A DNA stretch of 50,902 nt from Thermoguttaceae bacterium (lineage in GTDB: Bacteria > Planctomycetota > Planctomycetia > Pirellulales > Thermoguttaceae). This document shows positions 29,248 to 38,090 of this stretch, piece by piece; the first letter of the stretch is position 1; the number at the start of each line of letters is the position of its first letter. The notes beneath the pieces are model-generated. The model saw only the letters and a program-made list of their open reading frames with translations. It was not told where the DNA came from and made no database searches. The translations under genes and the position numbers were made by a program. The stretch spans positions 1 through 50,902 of the forward strand of contig JAFSDX010000115.1 of assembly GCA_017436025.1 (NCBI GenBank), given 5' to 3'.

Positions 29248-29546
29248 GACGCGCCTCTTCCGCCTAAATTTATCGAGGTTGGGGTCGTGTGTTAAGCGAC
29301 TTGCCGAAAGGGGAACGTTCCGACCGTTCGGCGTCGCCGTATGCTTATAATGAACCGTCGCCGAAGTCGCGAGCGCCGAAACGTCAAAAAGGACGTGGGC
29401 GACGCGGTAAAGACTTCGCGGTTTATCTATCTTATCGTCCGAGAGCGGCGTTTTTTTAACGCGTTTTACCAAAATAACGCATTTTCCCTAAATTAACGCG
29501 TCGGCGCGCAAAAAAAAACGGACTCCCGTAAATTTTTCTAATATTG

Positions 29547-29575
29547 ATAGTATCGTCAAATTGGGATTTTGTCAA
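29547..29575 (-). promoter_or_regulatory. Strong promoter on the minus strand
   Basis: TTGACA (29575-29570), 17-bp spacer, TACTAT (29552-29547). It drives leftward toward the 27880-29247 gene. Confidence 0.6.
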
Positions 29576-29785
29576 GTTTTTTTTCTCTCTTATCGAGAAA
29601 AACTTTTTTCTCTTGTTTTCCTAGATTGTTTTATCGTTAAAAAAGGAATATATTCCCTTGTTTCGCGGGCGCGCAAGTCCCTTTTTCGGGGGTTGCGATA
29701 GTCGGCGGGAGGGATAATTCGAAAAACTTGCAAAAATCCGGTAAATGTTATAACCGGAAAAGTCGATACGAAAGTATACGGTGAA

Positions 29786-29815
29786 AAAACGCGACGAAAG
29801 GAGTCGTCGCGTTTT
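29786..29815 (+). other. Hairpin in the leader of the TolC-like gene
   Basis: AAAACGCGACG pairs perfectly with CGTCGCGTTTT around an 8-base loop that itself reads AAAGGAGT. It may be an attenuator or leader structure; there is no long T-tract. Confidence 0.4.
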
Positions 29816-30137
29816 CGTCCGACGCGTTGCGCGCTCGCCTGTTTTCGTCGTCTTTTTGGTTCGGATTCTGCCGAACGCCGCGACGAAAAAACCCGTTCCG
29901 GCGAGGCGGCGGTCGTCGGGCGCCGTTGGTTCGCGTCGTCGCGTCGGCGTTTGTTTTTTTGCGAAAGGAGTCGCTTGAAACGAACTCGACGCGGCGAAAC
30001 GGTCGGCGTTTTCGCAGGAGGCGAACGCGTCGGTCGTTCGAAGCGCCGTCGATTTAGCGCGTCGTTTGGCGACGCGATCGCGGTCGTTTTGCGGCGAACG
30101 TCGACGAAACGTTTTAACGGTTTGGCGGAGTTGCCTT

Positions 30138-33100
30138 ATGAACAGGTTGAAAAAGAAGGAGCGAAGCGTCGCGTCGCGAGTCGCGGAAACGCTTGAGCGG
30201 AGAGAGGCGCAAGGAAGCGCGATCTTTTCGCGTTCTCGGTCGAAAGGGTTGGCGCTTATTTTAACGGGTCTCGCGCTGACGTCGTTCGCGGCGCCGGGGT
30301 GTTCGCGCGGAAAATATCGGGCCGACGCCGACAAGGAAGTTTACGGGCTTCTGAACACGGTCGGGAAAAGTTCCGAAGAAAAGTATTGGGATATGGAGAA
30401 CTTCACGCTCGCGGAGTCGTCGAAGTCGCGTTACGCGAACCGGTATAATCCGGACGCGCAACCGTCGCCGGTCGACGACTGCACCGCGGCGCGTTTGCTC
30501 AACGACGTCGAAGGGCGCAAAGGGCAAGAAAAGTGGAGCGCGAACGGTTTTACGCAAACGGTCGAGAACGAAAGTTGGCGCGACACGCTCCCGGCTCCGA
30601 ACGAAAACGGAGAAATCGTCGTCGACCAAAAAGTCGCGTTCGACTTGGCGCTAATGCACTCGCCGGACTACCGCAACGCGTTGGAAAACATTTATTTAGC
30701 GGCGCTTAACGTTACCGCCGAGCGGTACGCGTTCGACGTGAAGTTTTACGGCGGCAGTTCGCTCTTTTACCGCAACAACGGCGGGTTCAAAGACTCGAGT
30801 ACGTCGTCTCTCGAAGCCGGAACGGTCGACGTCGGCGCGAACCGCAAATTGGCGACCGGCGCGGACGTCGTCGTCAACCTCGCGAACTCGATGGTTTGGA
30901 CGTTCAGCCCGTCGAACGATTCGTTCACGCCGACCACGACGCTCGGTTACAGCTTGACGCAACCGTTCCTGCGCGGCGCCGGGCGCGCCATCGTCTTGGA
31001 AAACTTGACGCGCAGCGAACGTCGGCTCTTGGCGAACGTCCGTCAGTTGGCGTTTTACCAACAAGGGTTTTACGTCGGCGTCCTGACCGGTTCGTCGCCG
31101 GTTTCGGCTCCGTCGAGCGGCGGTTACCCGGGCAGCGGCGTCGGCGGCGTCGGCGCGACCGGCGGGTTTTACGGACTCCTTTCGAAGCAAATCCAAATCC
31201 GCAACCAAGAGTCGAACGTCGCGTCGTCGTTGGAAAGCTACCAACGTTACGAAGCGTACTACGAGACGAACCAGGCTGCGCGCGACGACGTCGACCGCGT
31301 GCGTCAAACTTGGCTAACGAGCCAAAGTAGTCTCGTCAACTTGAAAAACGGCTATCGAGATTCGGTCGAGAGCTATTTGATCGATCTGGGACTTCCGCCG
31401 GATATTGAAAACGTCGTCGTCTACGACCCGTTGACCGAGCAATTTAATTTGATGACGGAAACGATCGGAGATTTCCAAGAGGACGTCGACGCGCTCTTGA
31501 GCTGGTTGCGCGGGAAGGATAATAAAGTCGTCGACGATTCGCGACGTTTTGTCGAGTCGATCGAAGACTTAAAGAAAGAAACGGCGCCGTCGCAGATTTC
31601 GCTCGCCGACCTGCGCGCAATTTTCGCCGATTTCGACGAACAATTTGGGCGCGGATTGCAAGAAATCGTCGCCGACGTGGAGTATTTGGAGAACGACGTC
31701 GTTCCGCGACGCGCGGCGGCGTTGGACGCGCTCCGCGTTCGTTTCGAACGGGACAATCCGGAACTCGACAGTTCTTTCGCCGACTCGCGGCTCTTTAAAG
31801 AGCGCGTCGCGCAGATTCGCGAAGACTTGGCGCGCCCGAACGAAGAGGTTAGCGAATACGGCGTCGTCTTGAAATCGCGCGGCGTTCAGTACGAAGTCGC
31901 GAAGATTCTCGATTTGATCGAGCAAACGATTTTGACCTATTCGCCGAACAATCTCGCCGCGATGATCGTCGAAAAGCGCGCCAATCCGAGCGATTCGCCG
32001 TTCCCGTCGACGGTCGAAAACCTGGTCGACGAGTTGCGTATGACGGCGGAGATGAACGACCCGATTCAAACGAACGTCCTTCAACTCGAACGCGAATTGG
32101 CGGCGCTCGACGCGATGGCTGCCGACGTCGACGCTCAAAACAGCGAAGAATACCGCCGTCGTCGCGCCGCGTTGAACAATTCGTTGACGACGTTGCGTTC
32201 CGGGGCTCTCGCTCGCGAAGACGTGTACCGCGTTTGGTTCAGCTCCTGTTTGTCGAAGCTGTCGTCGACGTTGATGACGTTGCACTTGATTCAAGCGCGC
32301 GCTCGACTCGAAGCGATCGAACTGTCGAACGTCGACGTTTCGGCGGAATACGCGTTCCAAGTCGCTCGCGAACGTCGCCTCGACTGGATGAATATGCGTT
32401 CGAACCTCGTCGACCAATGGCGCAACATTGAAATCGTCGCCGACAAACTTCGAAGCGACCTGAGCGTTTCGGTCGGCGGTTCGATTTCGAACGAAGGGGA
32501 GAATCCGGTGAATTTCAGCTCGAACAAAGCGCAGTTCACCGCCGGGTTCCAATTCGACGCGCCGCTCGACCGGTTTATGGAGCGGAACAGTTACCGCCAA
32601 GCGTTGATTTCATACGACCAAGCGCGCCGCAATTATTACGCGTATGTCGACGGCGTTCATAAGCAAATTCGCAGCTCCGTGCGTTCCATTGAGTTGACGC
32701 AGGTGAGTTTTGAACTTGCGCGCGAGAGTTTGTTGACGGCGATTCAACGCGTTTACCAAAAACAGCTCGAACTGACGAAACCGAAGTATGGCGAGAACAT
32801 CGTCGATAATTCGGCCGAAGCGCTTCTCACCGCTTTAAACGACCTGTTGTCGGCGCAGAACTCCATTATGACGCAGTGGCTGCAGTACCAAGCGGATCGT
32901 ATGGGCCTGATGCTGATGCTCGGCGTCTTCCAGCTCGACGAAACCGGACGCTGGGTCGACCCGGGAACCATCGACGAGACGCTCTTGCGCGACATTATGT
33001 CGGACGTCGGAACGTCGCAAGACGCGCTGGCCGGGCTCGACCGTCTCCCGACGTTCGAGCAACTTTCCGGCGGACGGTCTCCCGAAGCGGTGCGACAAAT

Positions 33101-33248
33101 GACCGGCGACGGCGACTGGGGAACCGCCGGAAGCGGAGACCCGAACCGGAGCGTCAATCCGGGCGCGGCGCCTCAAAGCGTCGGAACCGCGACCGCGCCC
33201 CCGGCGGTTCCGGTCGCCGCGACGAACGGCGGTTACCGTTATCGTTGA
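30138..33248 (+). CDS. TolC-like outer-membrane efflux lipoprotein
   Basis: 1036 residues from ATG 30138 (GGAG seven bases upstream). The signal region has an unusually long basic lead (about 36 residues) before GLALILTGLALTSFAAPGC, with Cys55 as the lipidated residue. The outer-membrane efflux pattern is visible in DLALMHSPDYRNALENIYLA through YGGSSLFYRNNGGF, in TLGYSLTQPFLRGAGRAIVL, and again near the C-terminus (LDRFMERNSYRQALISYDQA, KQIRSSVRSIELTQVSFELA). TolC proteins are normally 450-500 residues; here a long helical insert (about 440-730, for example FADFDEQFGRGLQEIVADVE) roughly doubles the length. It would form the outer-membrane exit duct of an efflux or secretion machine, but no adaptor or pump gene is adjacent. 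Confidence 0.85.
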   Translation: MNRLKKKERSVASRVAETLERREAQGSAIFSRSRSKGLALILTGLALTSFAAPGCSRGKYRADADKEVYGLLNTVGKSSEEKYWDMENFTLAESSKSRYANRYNPDAQPSPVDDCTAARLLNDVEGRKGQEKWSANGFTQTVENESWRDTLPAPNENGEIVVDQKVAFDLALMHSPDYRNALENIYLAALNVTAERYAFDVKFYGGSSLFYRNNGGFKDSSTSSLEAGTVDVGANRKLATGADVVVNLANSMVWTFSPSNDSFTPTTTLGYSLTQPFLRGAGRAIVLENLTRSERRLLANVRQLAFYQQGFYVGVLTGSSPVSAPSSGGYPGSGVGGVGATGGFYGLLSKQIQIRNQESNVASSLESYQRYEAYYETNQAARDDVDRVRQTWLTSQSSLVNLKNGYRDSVESYLIDLGLPPDIENVVVYDPLTEQFNLMTETIGDFQEDVDALLSWLRGKDNKVVDDSRRFVESIEDLKKETAPSQISLADLRAIFADFDEQFGRGLQEIVADVEYLENDVVPRRAAALDALRVRFERDNPELDSSFADSRLFKERVAQIREDLARPNEEVSEYGVVLKSRGVQYEVAKILDLIEQTILTYSPNNLAAMIVEKRANPSDSPFPSTVENLVDELRMTAEMNDPIQTNVLQLERELAALDAMAADVDAQNSEEYRRRRAALNNSLTTLRSGALAREDVYRVWFSSCLSKLSSTLMTLHLIQARARLEAIELSNVDVSAEYAFQVARERRLDWMNMRSNLVDQWRNIEIVADKLRSDLSVSVGGSISNEGENPVNFSSNKAQFTAGFQFDAPLDRFMERNSYRQALISYDQARRNYYAYVDGVHKQIRSSVRSIELTQVSFELARESLLTAIQRVYQKQLELTKPKYGENIVDNSAEALLTALNDLLSAQNSIMTQWLQYQADRMGLMLMLGVFQLDETGRWVDPGTIDETLLRDIMSDVGTSQDALAGLDRLPTFEQLSGGRSPEAVRQMTGDGDWGTAGSGDPNRSVNPGAAPQSVGTATAPPAVPVAATNGGYRYR

Positions 33249-33286
33249 CGCGGAAGCGTTAAGCGTTAAGAATTGAGCGTTGAAAG

Positions 33287-33324
33287 GAAAAAGCGGCGGA
33301 GCTTGCGGGCTTCGTCGCTTTTTC
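33287..33324 (+). terminator. Probable terminator of the TolC-like gene
   Basis: GAAAAAGCG pairs with CGCTTTTTC around a 20-base loop. The T run is within the stem arm, so strength is uncertain. Confidence 0.45.
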
Positions 33325-33435
33325 GCGTTCGCGACGGGGCGGCGGTTTCGCGAATTTGTCATTAATACTATAGGGCGCGTTTTTTCTCGGGGCGCGTTTT
33401 TTCACCGCTTTTTTTCTTATATTCGCCGAAAACGC

Positions 33436-33464
33436 TTGCAATCGGCGGCGCGGTTTTTTATAAT
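33436..33464 (+). promoter_or_regulatory. Promoter of the GH99-like gene
   Basis: TTGCAA (33436-33441), 17-bp spacer, perfect TATAAT (33459-33464); leader of about 65 bases. Confidence 0.75.
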
Positions 33465-33534
33465 CGACGCAAAGAAACGTCGCGACGGGCGCGACGGGCG
33501 ACGTGCGAACGGAGGAAAAACGGGAGAAAACGGA

Positions 33535-35400
33535 ATGAAGAAAAGAGAAAAAACGACGCGGCGCTTCGCTTGGTCGGCGGCGCTCGGGTTGACGGCGGCT
33601 CTTGGCGGCGCTTGCGGAGCGTCGGCGTTCGCGCAGTCGGACGGCGTCCCTTGGGGCGGGTACGACGCGCTCGGGCGAAATATCGTCGGACAAAAAGCGG
33701 ACGATCCGGAACGCGTCGCGCTTCGCGACGACAAAACGATCGGGATGTTCTACTTCCTTTGGCTCGACCCGACGTCGCTCATTCCGGTCGACCCGAACGC
33801 TCCGAAAGACGCGCCGCGCCCCTACGACCTAACGAAAATTCTCGCGAAAGACCCGAACGCCGTTCGCGAAGAAAATCACGCCGTCCTCGGTTCGAACGGC
33901 CAAATGCACTTTTGGGGCGAGCCGCTTTACGGCTATTACGACTCCCGCGACCCTTGGGTCGTGCGCCGTCATATGATTCTGTTGGCCGACGCCGGGGTCG
34001 ACGTCTTGATTTTCGACACGACGAACGCCGTTACGTACCCGCACGTCTATTTGCCGCTCTGCGATCTCTTGCTCGAAATGAAAGCCGACGGCGAGACCGT
34101 CCCGCAAATCGCGTTCATGACGAACACCAAGGTCGGCCCGACGACGCAAAAAATTTGGGACGAATGTTACACGCAGGAAAAATACGCGCCGCTCTTCTTC
34201 CATTGGGAGGGGAAACCGCTGATTTTGTCGAATCCGGCGGAGGTTCCGGAAAATTTGCGCGATAAATTCACCTGCCGAACCGCGTACTGGCCGACGTTCG
34301 GAATGAAGAACACGAAGGACGCTTGGCACTGGGTCGCCGCGTATCCGCAGCCGTATTCTTGGACGAAAGACGAGAAGACGCCGGAGCAGGTCAACGTTTC
34401 GACGTCGCAAAACCTCGCTCGCGACGCCGCCGGTCTGCCGGTTTGGATGAGTCGCGAAACGGCCCGCAGCCGCTCCTTTTACGTTCCGGAACCGGACGAA
34501 AACGGCGTCGTGAATTACGAGAAATGGGCCGAGAACCCCGACCCCGCCGTCGGGAAAAATTACGCGCAGCAGTGGGAGCGCGCTTTCGAACTCGACCCGC
34601 CGTTCGTCTTCATTACCGGCTGGAACGAATGGGTCGCCGGACGTTGGAAGATCGGCGACAATCAATACGCGTTCGTCGACCAATTCAACCAAGAATACAG
34701 CCGCGACGTCGAGCCGTGCCGCGGGATGCACTTCGACAATTACTATTGGCAAACGGTCGACGGTATTCGCAAATACAAGGGAACGCCCGACTTGCCGAAA
34801 CCGATTAAAAAGCCGACGACGATTTCCTTCGCGCCGGACGCCGATTTCGCGCAGTGGGACGCCGTCGAGCCGACGTTCCGCGATCACGTCAAAGAAACGA
34901 TTCCGCGCGACTTCCCGGGCGTCGGCGGAACGCATTACCGCGACGCGTCCGGGCGCAACGACATTACCTTCGCGAAGGTCGCTCGCGACGCTAAGAACGT
35001 CTATTTTTACGTCGAAACGCGGGAAGCGATTCGACCGGAAACGCCGAACGGGCTCTGTTTGGGGCTCGACCTCGACGGCGACAAGACCGGTTGGCGCGGC
35101 GTCGATTTGCTGATCGGGCGCTCGTACTCCGCCGACGGAACCGCGAGCGCCGAACGCTTCGACGCGGAAAAAGCCGAACCGGAAGCCGCTTGGAAGACGA
35201 GCGCGACCGTCGACGGCGTCCGTTGGAAGCTCGACGGGAACAAGTTGCAGATTTCCGTTCCGCGTTCGATTTTGAACGCCGATTTCGTTTCGTTCAAGTG
35301 GTTCGACAATATCCCGTTCGAGTCGCCGGAAGACCTCTATTTGAAGGGGGACGTCGCGCCGGAAAGCTCGTTCTTTTATCGCGCCGACTTTGATTTTTAG
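33535..35400 (+). CDS. Secreted GH71/GH99-like protein with C-terminal CBM9-like domain
   Basis: 621 residues from ATG 33535; longer frames upstream cross the promoter. The signal peptide ends ASAFA-Q (about residue 34). The main domain (about 40-430) has the layout of GH71/GH99-like barrels: GMFYFLWLDP, DPWVVRRHMILLADAGVDVL followed by IFDTTNA, IAFMTNTK, FHWEGKPLIL and FVFITGWNEWVAGRW. GH99 enzymes cleave alpha-mannans from inside the chain, but many bacterial homologues are uncharacterised, so the substrate is unknown. The last 170 residues (FAKVARDAKNVYFYVETREA, LGLDLDGDKTGWRGVDLLIG) resemble a CBM9-like carbohydrate-binding domain. It is monocistronic, like the GH106-like gene at 20863. 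Confidence 0.78.
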   Translation: MKKREKTTRRFAWSAALGLTAALGGACGASAFAQSDGVPWGGYDALGRNIVGQKADDPERVALRDDKTIGMFYFLWLDPTSLIPVDPNAPKDAPRPYDLTKILAKDPNAVREENHAVLGSNGQMHFWGEPLYGYYDSRDPWVVRRHMILLADAGVDVLIFDTTNAVTYPHVYLPLCDLLLEMKADGETVPQIAFMTNTKVGPTTQKIWDECYTQEKYAPLFFHWEGKPLILSNPAEVPENLRDKFTCRTAYWPTFGMKNTKDAWHWVAAYPQPYSWTKDEKTPEQVNVSTSQNLARDAAGLPVWMSRETARSRSFYVPEPDENGVVNYEKWAENPDPAVGKNYAQQWERAFELDPPFVFITGWNEWVAGRWKIGDNQYAFVDQFNQEYSRDVEPCRGMHFDNYYWQTVDGIRKYKGTPDLPKPIKKPTTISFAPDADFAQWDAVEPTFRDHVKETIPRDFPGVGGTHYRDASGRNDITFAKVARDAKNVYFYVETREAIRPETPNGLCLGLDLDGDKTGWRGVDLLIGRSYSADGTASAERFDAEKAEPEAAWKTSATVDGVRWKLDGNKLQISVPRSILNADFVSFKWFDNIPFESPEDLYLKGDVAPESSFFYRADFDF

Positions 35401-35430
35401 TCGGCGTTAAACGTCGGTTTAACAAGCGTT

Positions 35431-35478
35431 AAAACGCGGTTTCGGGGGCGGCGCGTCGTCCGGAGCCGCGTTTTTTTT
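35431..35478 (+). terminator. Intrinsic terminator of the GH99-like gene
   Basis: AACGCGG pairs with CCGCGTT across an imperfect stem, ending in T8. Confidence 0.7.
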
Positions 35479-35644
35479 ATCGACGGCAAAGGGGCGCCGG
35501 AAAACGCTCTTGCGTCGACGGCGAGAAAACGTTAAACTAACGCCGACGCCCCGGAACGGATTGGGGGGCGCGTTTTCCGAAAGACGGTCGCTCGTCAAGC
35601 GGCGGTCGACGGTTCGACGAACAAGCGACGAAGGAGCGCGAAAT

Positions 35645-37747
35645 ATGTTGCGACGACAAACGAAACGACGAACTTGGGCCCGCGTCGGCGGCGTTCTTTT
35701 GAGCGCGGCGACCTTGACCGGCGCCGTTGGAACAACTTCGACGGCGGACGAGGCGCCCGGCGCTCCCGAGCGCTCTTCCGCGACGCTCGCCCCGACGACG
35801 AACGGCGCGAATCCGTTCGCGGCGCGGCTCGTCGTTTTGGAGTTCGCGTCGAAAACGGACGCCGACGCCGACCGAACGAACGCGCTCCTGAACGCGATGC
35901 GGAGCAAAAATTACCCGATTCAACGCGTCGAGCGGGAAAACGGCGGCCTCGAACTCTTCGACCGTTTCGCCGTCTCCGCGACGCCGACGTTCGTCTTGCT
36001 CGTCGACGGCAAGGAAGTCGACCGCGTCGCGACGCCCGGAACGCCGAGCGCGGCGATTTTGCGCAACCAATTGCTCCGCCTTTTCGACCGAGGGCGCGAA
36101 GAACTCGCCGCGCGAACGGCGAACGCGGCGAAAAAGAACGGAAAAGCGACCGTCCGAGTAACTCGCGGTCAAGCCGACGCCGACTCGACCGGTTTCGCCG
36201 TTTCGGGAGCTTCCGCCTCTTCCGCGCCGGCTCCGCTCGCGCCGAGCGTTTCCGACGTTCCGGCGGCTCCGGTCGCGCCGATTTCCGCGCCGGTTTTCGC
36301 CGACCCGACCGGCCCGAACCCGATTTCGCTCGCCGCCGCGACGCTTCCGGCGTCCGCGCCCGCGCCGATCGCGCAAGTTTCGACGACCGCGCCCGCGCCG
36401 ATCGCGCAAGTTTCGACGCCCGCCGCCCAACCCGCCGCGTCCGCGTCGCGTCCCTTGAATCCGACGAATCCGACGAATCCGACGTTCCCGAATAATTCGA
36501 GCGCCGCCGAACGAGCGATTCTCGACGCCGCCGTTTGGGAACGGCTCGACGAAGCGACCGTCCGAATCGATCTCGTCGTCGGAACCGGCGCCGACGGGCG
36601 GAGCGACTCCGCGACCGGCGTCGTCGCGCACTCCGACCCGCGACACGGCGAAGCGTTGGTCGCGACTTGCGGGCACCTCTTCCGCGACGTCGCCGATTGG
36701 TCGACCGTTAAAATTTCGGTCGTCGTCGCCGACCCGAAATCGGGCCGCGTCGAAACGGTCGCCGGGGAATGCGTTTACTCCGACCCGGAAACGGACGTCG
36801 CGTTCGTCGCTTTCCGCGCGCCTTGGACGATTCGACCGGTCGCGTTTTTGCCGGAAACCGAAACGCTCCGCGTCGGCGAAAGCGCGTTGAGCGTCGCTCG
36901 CAACGAACGCGGCGCGCTCCCGCTCGAACACAAGGTTTTGTCGCTCGACCGTCATTACTTCGAACCGAAAGCGGGCGACGCGGCTCGGAAACCGTTTAAT
37001 TACGTCCAAGTTTCAAACGCTCCGGAAGCGGGACGCAGCGGCGGCGGACTCTTCGTCGAACGCGCCGGAAAGTATTATTGGGCCGGACTTTGCGTCGCCG
37101 GCGACCCGAAGGAAGGGGACGGCTTTTTCGTTCCGGCGGCGATCGCGGCGTCCGCGCTCCTTGCGAACAAAAATTTAGCGGTCGCGCTGACCGACCAACG
37201 CGCCGGAAAGTTCGAGCCGCCGACTCTCGCCGCCGCTAATCCGACCGTTTCCGCGTCGTCGAACCCGGCGGTCGCGACGAATCCGCTTCCGCAATCCCCG
37301 ACGAACGCCGTCGCCGCCGAACCGCTTGAAGCGTTCGAGTCGTTCGCCGCCGCGCCGTCGAAAAACGTTCGTTCCGGTCGCGCCGCGCCGACTTCGACCG
37401 AAATCGCCGCCGTCGCTAAAACGGGGGAAGGCGTTCGTCCGACGAGTTTTGAGGAGCCCGGAGCTTCGGCGGTTTCCGCGCCCGTCGACGCCGAGTTGCT
37501 CGACGCCGCGCTCGAAGCGTTGCGTCGTCGCGCGCTCGAAGGCGCCGAAATCGTTTGCATCGTCAATTGGGGCGCCGCCGACGGAAACGACGACCGAGAA
37601 ACGGAAGTCGTTCGGTTGCCGCGTCAAAACGCCGCCGCGCAAGCGCCGCTCGGAACGCCGAACGTCGCGACCGATTCTTTTGTCGTTCCGCAGGCGCCGG
37701 AGGTGCGCGCGTCGTCGACTTTCCCCGACGCGAGCGTGTTGCGTTAA
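35645..37747 (+). CDS. Secreted thioredoxin-fold / trypsin-like protease fusion
   Basis: 700 residues from ATG 35645 (GAAGGAG upstream). After a signal peptide (about 1-34) a thioredoxin-like domain spans about 55-150: LVVLEFASKTDADADR, then YPIQRVEREN and SATPTFVLLVDGKEVDRVAT. The cis-Pro loop (ATPTF) is kept, but the CxxC is replaced by KTDADAD, so it cannot act as a dithiol oxidoreductase. A Pro/Ala-rich linker with a 33-bp repeat follows (about 190-290). The protease domain (about 300-520) keeps the chymotrypsin-fold triad: TCGHLF (His344), ETDVAFV (Asp384), GRSGGGLF (Ser465). The C-terminal 170 residues are mostly low complexity plus a short helix. Thioredoxin-trypsin fusions occur in planctomycetes; substrate unknown. 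Confidence 0.82.
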   Translation: MLRRQTKRRTWARVGGVLLSAATLTGAVGTTSTADEAPGAPERSSATLAPTTNGANPFAARLVVLEFASKTDADADRTNALLNAMRSKNYPIQRVERENGGLELFDRFAVSATPTFVLLVDGKEVDRVATPGTPSAAILRNQLLRLFDRGREELAARTANAAKKNGKATVRVTRGQADADSTGFAVSGASASSAPAPLAPSVSDVPAAPVAPISAPVFADPTGPNPISLAAATLPASAPAPIAQVSTTAPAPIAQVSTPAAQPAASASRPLNPTNPTNPTFPNNSSAAERAILDAAVWERLDEATVRIDLVVGTGADGRSDSATGVVAHSDPRHGEALVATCGHLFRDVADWSTVKISVVVADPKSGRVETVAGECVYSDPETDVAFVAFRAPWTIRPVAFLPETETLRVGESALSVARNERGALPLEHKVLSLDRHYFEPKAGDAARKPFNYVQVSNAPEAGRSGGGLFVERAGKYYWAGLCVAGDPKEGDGFFVPAAIAASALLANKNLAVALTDQRAGKFEPPTLAAANPTVSASSNPAVATNPLPQSPTNAVAAEPLEAFESFAAAPSKNVRSGRAAPTSTEIAAVAKTGEGVRPTSFEEPGASAVSAPVDAELLDAALEALRRRALEGAEIVCIVNWGAADGNDDRETEVVRLPRQNAAAQAPLGTPNVATDSFVVPQAPEVRASSTFPDASVLR
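36355..36418 (+). repeat. 33-bp tandem repeat in the protease linker
   Basis: 31 bases are identical between 36355-36385 and 36388-36418. It encodes two copies of PAPIAQVST in the Pro/Ala-rich linker. A short CCGACGAAT-type repeat (Pro-Thr-Asn) follows near 36460-36482. Confidence 0.85.
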
Positions 37748-37773
37748 ACGATAAAATAACGGAGTGAAAAATG

Positions 37774-37822
37774 AAAAACGACGCGAAAAAAGGACGAACG
37801 TCTTCGATTCGCGTCGTTTTTT
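37774..37822 (+). terminator. Intrinsic terminator after the protease gene
   Basis: AAAAACGACGCGAA pairs with TTCGCGTCGTTTTT around a 20-base loop, closing in T6. A tiny frame with a good ribosome site overlaps it (37771-37827). Confidence 0.8.
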
Positions 37823-38003
37823 GTTGACGCCGTTTGAAAAACTGAAAAACGTTTGAAATGGAGGCGGCGGAAAAATTTGGCCCCGCGACGGTCGAGAAGG
37901 GGAACTTAGCGCGTAAAATCGTTTTTAAGTCGTTTGACGGCGCGAGATAAGGTCGGCGTTGCGGCGCGAGAAAACGCCCTCTTTCCGAAATTGAAAAAAT
38001 CGT

Positions 38004-38009
38004 TATAAT
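38004..38009 (+). promoter_or_regulatory. -10 element upstream of the Nudix gene
   Basis: Perfect TATAAT; no good -35 at the right distance. Confidence 0.4.
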
Positions 38010-38090
38010 GTGAAAGTTAAGAAAGCGCTCCGCCGGGAATGTTAGACGGGGTAAAATGGGAAAACGACGCAAAAGAGGAGGAAAGCGCCG

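Larger units (their letters stand above)
29248..30137. other. 890-bp divergent spacer, AT-rich in the middle
   Basis: No gene accepted. It holds the minus-strand promoter at 29547-29575 with a leader of about 290 bases, an AT-rich stretch (29500-29680) unlike the surroundings, a weak plus-strand promoter candidate (TTGCAA 29728-29733, TATAAC 29749-29754, 15-bp spacer), and a hairpin (29786-29815). A 65-codon GTG frame at 29781-29978 is Arg-rich, lacks a ribosome site and is probably chance. Confidence 0.5.

Noticed and set aside
29781..29978. 65-codon GTG frame upstream of the TolC-like gene
   Set aside because: Arg-rich, no ribosome site, starts in a hairpin; most likely chance.
36355..36418. 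Direct repeat considered as a CRISPR-like or regulatory array
   Set aside because: It is in frame inside a Pro/Ala-rich protein linker and has only two copies.
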